In this document: positions 13,567 to 16,717 of the stretch, one piece after another
How the letters are laid out: each line of letters starts with the position of its first letter
Position numbering within the stretch: position 1 is the stretch's first letter
Origin: Methylotenera_A sp040387035
GTDB lineage: Bacteria; Pseudomonadota; Gammaproteobacteria; Burkholderiales; Methylophilaceae
Direction of reading: 5' to 3'
NCBI GenBank assembly: GCA_040387035.1
Contig: JAZKEN010000048.1
Coordinates: 1-16,717, forward strand
DNA: 16,717 nt
Notes under the pieces: model-generated
Database searches by the model: none
Told to the model about the DNA's origin: nothing
Seen by the model: the letters and a program-made list of their open reading frames with translations, nothing else
Program-made: the position numbers and the translations under genes

Positions 13567-13870
13567 GTGATGTCCTAAATGGTGCGTTTAAAGTTATTTT
13601 GTCGATAGCCGGGAAAGCCCCTGCTATTCAATACTCATTAACTGTGTCGCAAGGTGCATGCCAACAATCAGCAATCCATCAACCGGTTAACTACCACAAT
13701 AAAAAATATATAAATAATTGATTATTAACACTTAAATATTGGTTTTTATAAAAAATTTATTCACAACAAAAAAAGGGGTGTTTTAAACTGCTCATTATCA
13801 AGCAGATTTAAAACACCCCTGTTTGTACAAAAACAGCCTGGAACGCTTTGTTTTACCTTAATTTTATTGA
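13567..13870. other. AT-rich intergenic region ahead of the fusion gene
   Basis: About 300 bp with no gene. It holds the terminator of the TonB receptor gene (13768-13820) and an AT-rich stretch (about 13690-13765). The latter could carry the promoter of the rhodanese/SMP-30 operon, but I could not pick out a clear -35/-10 pair. Confidence 0.5.
13768..13820 (-). terminator. strong intrinsic terminator of the TonB receptor gene
   Basis: AGGGGTGTTTTAAA (13774-13787) and TTTAAAACACCCCT (13807-13820) are perfect 14-bp arms. A 4-bp TGCT/AGCA stem continues past a small bulge, with an 8-nt loop. On the minus strand the hairpin is followed by seven T (13768-13774). It starts about 50 nt after the receptor stop codon, so it should end that transcript and insulate the next operon. 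Confidence 0.85.
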
Positions 13871-15958
13871 TTACTTAAAGCTGTAGCGTAAACCGACCCT
13901 GAGAGAACGTGGCTCTAGCGGGTGCACCAATCGTCCATCAACACCTTCACCACCGCCGCAACCTGGACCATCCGATTGTGTACACGCACCGCCAAAATAC
14001 TCAATATCATTGGCCTTACGATTGAATAGATTGAGCACACTTAAAGAGGCCTGCCATTGCGGATTGATTTTATATTCCAGCTTGGCGTTGGCTGTTGTAA
14101 AAGAAGAGGATTTTTCCTTACCTGTTTCTTCTAATGCATAGGCGCCTATGTAGCGAACACGCACCCCGCCCGACCATTGATTGCCGTCATCAAAATTGGC
14201 AGCCAATGAAGCCGTTACCGGTACCGCATTCGGAATGTGCTTGCCGCCATTTTCTGACTGGGTAAAACGCGCCTTGGATAATGCGATATCCGCATCCAGG
14301 AAAACCTGGTCGCTGACCGTCAAGTGGTTAGTCCATTCGATACCCTGGCGTTGCGAACTGCCGCGCGGCTCAGTTACCCCTTCATCACCCACAAAGACCA
14401 ATTCAGATGAAGACTTAACCTGCCATAAAGCGACACTGGTATGCCAGCCTGGTAGTGGCGCTACGCGCAAGCCAAGCTCGCTACCGGTGGATTTTGCAAT
14501 CAAAGGCACGCGATCGGCTGGGCTGCCATCTGCAGCATTATCAGTAATTACCGCACCCCTGCTGTCATTACTATGGAATCCACGGCCCCAGTTGGCATAA
14601 AACTCTAGCGATTTCCAAGGTGTAATTGCCAGTCCAAGCTTAGGGCTAAGCTGCTGCGCAGAAGTTTTGCCGCCATTATTCTGGTTGAATGCGCCTTTTT
14701 CTGCATGGACATCCACATCCATATAGTCATAACGCAAACCAAGTGTGCTTCTTAACCAAGGCAACCAAGGCGTTTTAACTTCGGTATACAACGCGCTGGC
14801 CGTTTGCTCAACGTGGTCTTGCCTGACGATATTGGTTCTTTCCCTATCCACCGTATCGTACAAACCCAAGGTGCTGATGCGATCGTGCCTAAGTTGCGTA
14901 CCAAGGCTCACCTGGCTATTGCGCCAATTTTCACCCAGGAACCAGCGCTTTTCTAATTGACCGCCAATAATCGTCCTATGGTCTGCCTGCTCGTGCTGGT
15001 CACCTTGCGGCCCATTAATAAAACCTGACGGGCTGCTGAATAAATTGAGGCCATAATCAATCACCCATGCATTAGCACGCCATGCGGATTCATCATTGGT
15101 CTGGTTCCATTCGCCTGACAAGCTAAGGCGATGCGTTTCGCCGCCATCGTTTGCTAACAAGGTACCGTAACGGCCAATCTCACCAGAATCAATGGCACGT
15201 TTAGGCACATGTTCGCTAGCTACCCAGCGGCTACGATAAGCCATCGCAGAAATAGAAAACCCATTGCTTGGCGTGCCTGAAGAGACATTCACCAACCCGT
15301 TAACTTTATTCAGGTTTTCCGCCTGATCCCAGGGGCCGTCATAACCAGCCAACTCCAACGCACCCAGCCATTGCAAGCCATTCCATTCTTCACTACCTGC
15401 CACCAATGCGCGCTTGAATTGGTATTCACCAACAGATACATCGACAAACGGCGCGTTGAGTGATTTTTTGTAGTCAATGCGTGCTGAACCCGTTGTACTG
15501 AAATCGCCATCTTCGGCCGCATAAGTCCCCTTTTGATAGCGCAAGCCACCAATCAGCTCCGGTATCAGGAAATTCAAATCCATATAGCCCTGGCCATGTG
15601 CATGGCTCACCATATTGACGGGCATGCCATTGACGTAGGTGGCGAAATCGCTGCCATGATCCAGGTTAAATCCGCGTAGAAAATATTGGTTGGCTTTACC
15701 GTCGCCTGAGTGTTGCGTCACGATCAAACCAGGCACCGTTTCCATGACTTCACTGGGGCGCAAAAATGGCCTATGCTCGATTTGCTTTGCGGTGACTTTG
15801 CCATCAGAGGCAGAATCAGCCACGCCAATCAATGCATGCACTTCAGCGCGTACTTCAATCGCAGGCAGTTCGTTTTGTTCTTCAGCTTGTGCGGAGTGAT
15901 GGACAAATAGGCCAAAAGCGGTGGCCAGAACTGGCCACCGGTACTGTTTAAACAACAT
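13871..15958 (-). CDS. TonB-dependent outer-membrane receptor
   Basis: A 695-residue receptor with a signal peptide (ending HSAQA), a short periplasmic TonB-box region (ELPAIEVRA) and a plug domain (about 40-165). The plug has the features VPGLIVTQHSGDGKANQYFL, RGFNLDHGSDFATYVNGMP and a His-rich HAHGQGYMDLN. The rest is a 22-strand-type barrel that ends LRVGLRYSFK. It would import a large or scarce ligand using TonB energy. I chose the ATG at 15958 because AGAGGA lies 7 nt upstream; an ATG at 15982, eight codons earlier, lacks a good site. A C-terminal Gly/Cys loop (GGACTQSDGPGCGGG) may be disulfide-bonded. It lies downstream of an RcnR-type metal repressor, so a nickel or cobalt complex is a possible ligand (inference). 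A GC-rich hairpin covers codons 7-13. Confidence 0.93.
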   Translation of the reverse strand: MLFKQYRWPVLATAFGLFVHHSAQAEEQNELPAIEVRAEVHALIGVADSASDGKVTAKQIEHRPFLRPSEVMETVPGLIVTQHSGDGKANQYFLRGFNLDHGSDFATYVNGMPVNMVSHAHGQGYMDLNFLIPELIGGLRYQKGTYAAEDGDFSTTGSARIDYKKSLNAPFVDVSVGEYQFKRALVAGSEEWNGLQWLGALELAGYDGPWDQAENLNKVNGLVNVSSGTPSNGFSISAMAYRSRWVASEHVPKRAIDSGEIGRYGTLLANDGGETHRLSLSGEWNQTNDESAWRANAWVIDYGLNLFSSPSGFINGPQGDQHEQADHRTIIGGQLEKRWFLGENWRNSQVSLGTQLRHDRISTLGLYDTVDRERTNIVRQDHVEQTASALYTEVKTPWLPWLRSTLGLRYDYMDVDVHAEKGAFNQNNGGKTSAQQLSPKLGLAITPWKSLEFYANWGRGFHSNDSRGAVITDNAADGSPADRVPLIAKSTGSELGLRVAPLPGWHTSVALWQVKSSSELVFVGDEGVTEPRGSSQRQGIEWTNHLTVSDQVFLDADIALSKARFTQSENGGKHIPNAVPVTASLAANFDDGNQWSGGVRVRYIGAYALEETGKEKSSSFTTANAKLEYKINPQWQASLSVLNLFNRKANDIEYFGGACTQSDGPGCGGGEGVDGRLVHPLEPRSLRVGLRYSFK
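15919..15940 (-). repeat. GC-rich hairpin inside the signal-peptide coding region
   Basis: CGGTGGCCAG and CTGGCCACCG are perfect 10-bp arms around AA; in RNA this gives a 9-bp stem with a GAAC-type tetraloop. It begins 18 nt after the A of the receptor start codon, where stable structure can slow or control initiation. Confidence 0.55.
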
Positions 15959-16022
15959 GTGGTTTCCTCTAATGTTAGTCATTGGCTACCCATTAGTTTT
16001 CGCCATATGATTTTTTGAATAC

Positions 16023-16053
16023 AGAATAGGTGGGTACCCTATATGGCTAACAA
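16023..16053 (-). promoter_or_regulatory. candidate receptor promoter with embedded operator-like palindrome
   Basis: On the minus strand TTGTTA (16048-16053) and TATTCT (16023-16028) could be -35 and -10 with a long 19-bp spacer. Inside the spacer lie GGGTACCC (16032-16039) and ATAGG/CCTAT arms (16026-16030, 16038-16042). G/C-tract operators flanked by AT arms are typical of RcnR/CsoR-family repressors, and one is encoded just upstream. The match is loose. Confidence 0.3.
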
Positions 16054-16200
16054 ATAGCAGAAACCGTACCAACTAAAATAGTGATATTAATCAGTTGCTT
16101 AATATTTTTACAAAGATAAACCGATTGGTAAGATGTTGCGCAAACACCTAATACAGCAACAACTGTTGCACTGGCAACAAGCTCATAGAGCTGACCATGC

Positions 16201-16497
16201 TTACTTGAGGTAGGTTTTTAATACATTAATCACTTCTTCCAAGTCGTTGTGATGACTGGATTCAGTATGCTCATGCCCATGATGCGATAGATGGCGGTGA
16301 CCTAGATGTTCACGAATATGACCTTCTAAAGCTTCTGACATTAAACCATCAATGGCGCCACGCACAGAGGCGATCTGGTGTAAAAAATGCGTGCACTCCA
16401 CACCTACGTTTAATGATTTTTCAATGGCATCCACCTGCCCTTTTATACGGCTAATGCGTGCGGATATTTTCTTTTTACTTTCGGTGATATGTGACAT
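16201..16497 (-). CDS. RcnR-type nickel/cobalt-responsive repressor with His-rich insert
   Basis: A 98-residue all-helical repressor of the CsoR/RcnR/FrmR family (core SRIKGQVDAIEKSL, C35, QIASVRGAIDGLM, then EGHIREH). Counting from the chosen start, His3, Cys35, His60, His64 and His67 fall on the same positions as the nickel/cobalt ligands of E. coli RcnR. FrmR has Glu at 64, so RcnR-type metal sensing is favoured. An unusual insert at residues 64-83 holds about nine His and may buffer or bind metal. The start at 16497 is set by AGG 7 nt upstream and by family length; a longer frame to 16614 would add 39 residues that do not fit. It is transcribed towards the TonB receptor, 242 bp away, and lies 88 bp after a redoxin-like gene. 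When metal binds, such repressors leave DNA and target genes come on. Confidence 0.87.
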   Translation of the reverse strand: MSHITESKKKISARISRIKGQVDAIEKSLNVGVECTHFLHQIASVRGAIDGLMSEALEGHIREHLGHRHLSHHGHEHTESSHHNDLEEVINVLKTYLK

Positions 16498-16522
16498 TTC
16501 AATACCTAATATAATCGCACAC

Positions 16523-16554
16523 CCAGCAAGTAAAACCGGTGTTCTACCTGCTGG
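16523..16554. repeat. inverted repeat upstream of the RcnR-type gene
   Basis: CCAGCAAGTA (16523-16532) and TACCTGCTGG (16545-16554) are inverted arms matching at 9 of 10 positions around a 12-nt centre that contains ACCGGT. It lies 26-57 bp upstream of the repressor start and lacks a T-run, so an operator is more likely than a terminator. Confidence 0.45.
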
Positions 16555-16585
16555 ATAGTTAGCGATTGGTTGTGATCCATTTGAA

Positions 16586-16717
16586 TTAGCTTGAATACTT
16601 GATTGAGCAACCATATGGCTTGGTGCTTGAGTGCGGTACTTTTTTACCTTCAGCCAAAGCCACCCAAGTTTCTTTTACATAATTGGTGGCTTTTGCAATA
16701 TCCTCTTTTTTAGCCGT
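16586..16717 (-). CDS. C-terminal part of a thioredoxin/redoxin-like protein (5' end beyond window)
   Basis: The last 43 codons of a minus-strand gene running in from the right edge. The visible end has a helix (IAKATNYVKETWVALAEGKK), then VPHSSTKPYGCSIKYSS and TAA. The ending, in which a helix is followed by a KPxxGCxIK(Y/W) tail, is typical of thioredoxin-family redoxin proteins of the AhpC/TSA-like superfamily. The CxxC or peroxidatic part is outside the window, so activity cannot be judged. It may be co-transcribed with the RcnR-type gene 88 bp downstream. Confidence 0.65.
   Translation of the reverse strand, partial: TAKKEDIAKATNYVKETWVALAEGKKVPHSSTKPYGCSIKYSS

Noticed and set aside
16164..16179. 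TGTTGC/GCAACA hairpin after the metal-sensor gene as a terminator
   Set aside because: The stem is only 6 bp and no T-run follows on either strand.
16201..16497. Assignment of the repressor to the formaldehyde sensor FrmR or the copper sensor CsoR
   Set aside because: FrmR has Glu at position 64 and CsoR uses a Cys-His-Cys set. Here His3, Cys35, His60 and His64 match RcnR.
16498..16614. Longer N terminus of the repressor starting at 16614
   Set aside because: The extra 39 residues do not fit the family and overlap the inverted repeat. The start at 16497 has a ribosome-binding site and gives the family length.

Overview
The window reads as a chromosomal segment of a Gram-negative bacterium. 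The evidence is a TonB-dependent outer-membrane receptor, Tat and Sec signal peptides, a periplasmic c-type cytochrome, and many PAS/GAF/GGDEF/EAL signalling proteins. Base composition looks to be in the mid-40s % GC by eye, and the protein style suggests a betaproteobacterium, possibly a Methylophilaceae-like methylotroph; that placement is inference. All recognised genes except one small DNA-binding protein lie on the minus strand. I saw no rRNA, tRNA, insertion sequence or CRISPR array.

Region 1 (1-8586) is a signalling block. Read in the direction of transcription it has three parts: a GAF-PAS-PAS-GGDEF-EAL protein (8586-5980); a PAS-GGDEF-GAF diguanylate cyclase (5826-4414); and a three-gene unit of a KaiC-like dual-ATPase (4219-2474), a KaiB-like protein (2477-2181) and a PAS-PAS-GGDEF-EAL protein (2184 to beyond the left edge). 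Both junctions in the last unit are 4-bp ATGA stop/start overlaps, so the three products are probably made together. The Kai pair has no KaiA. Its CII ATPase domain has altered catalytic residues but keeps the Ser-Thr phosphosite pair, and it carries a long C-terminal coiled coil. The coupled last gene suggests that this Kai-type module feeds into cyclic-di-GMP metabolism. This is the most notable system in the window.

Region 2 (8587-8974) is a gene-poor, AT-rich stretch. It holds a perfect 26-bp palindrome, a second 20-bp palindrome inside a very short ORF that has a ribosome-binding site, and a bidirectional terminator-like hairpin. The plus-strand VF530/DUF2132 gene follows.

Region 3 (9254-10899) is a compact operon of two paralogous four-helix membrane proteins and a c'-type cytochrome, a possible membrane redox module of unknown role.

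Region 4 (11282-13566) is a two-gene operon. It encodes an exported fusion of a catalytically degenerate rhodanese domain with an SMP-30/gluconolactonase propeller, and a Tat-exported dienelactone-hydrolase-family enzyme. Both would act on lactones or esters in the periplasm.

Region 5 (13871-16717) holds a TonB-dependent receptor with a strong terminator behind it. Upstream of it are an RcnR-type metal-responsive repressor with a His-rich insert and the 3' end of a thioredoxin/redoxin-like gene. The repressor carries the His3/Cys35/His60/His64 nickel-cobalt fingerprint, so the receptor may take up a metal complex under its control; that link is inference.
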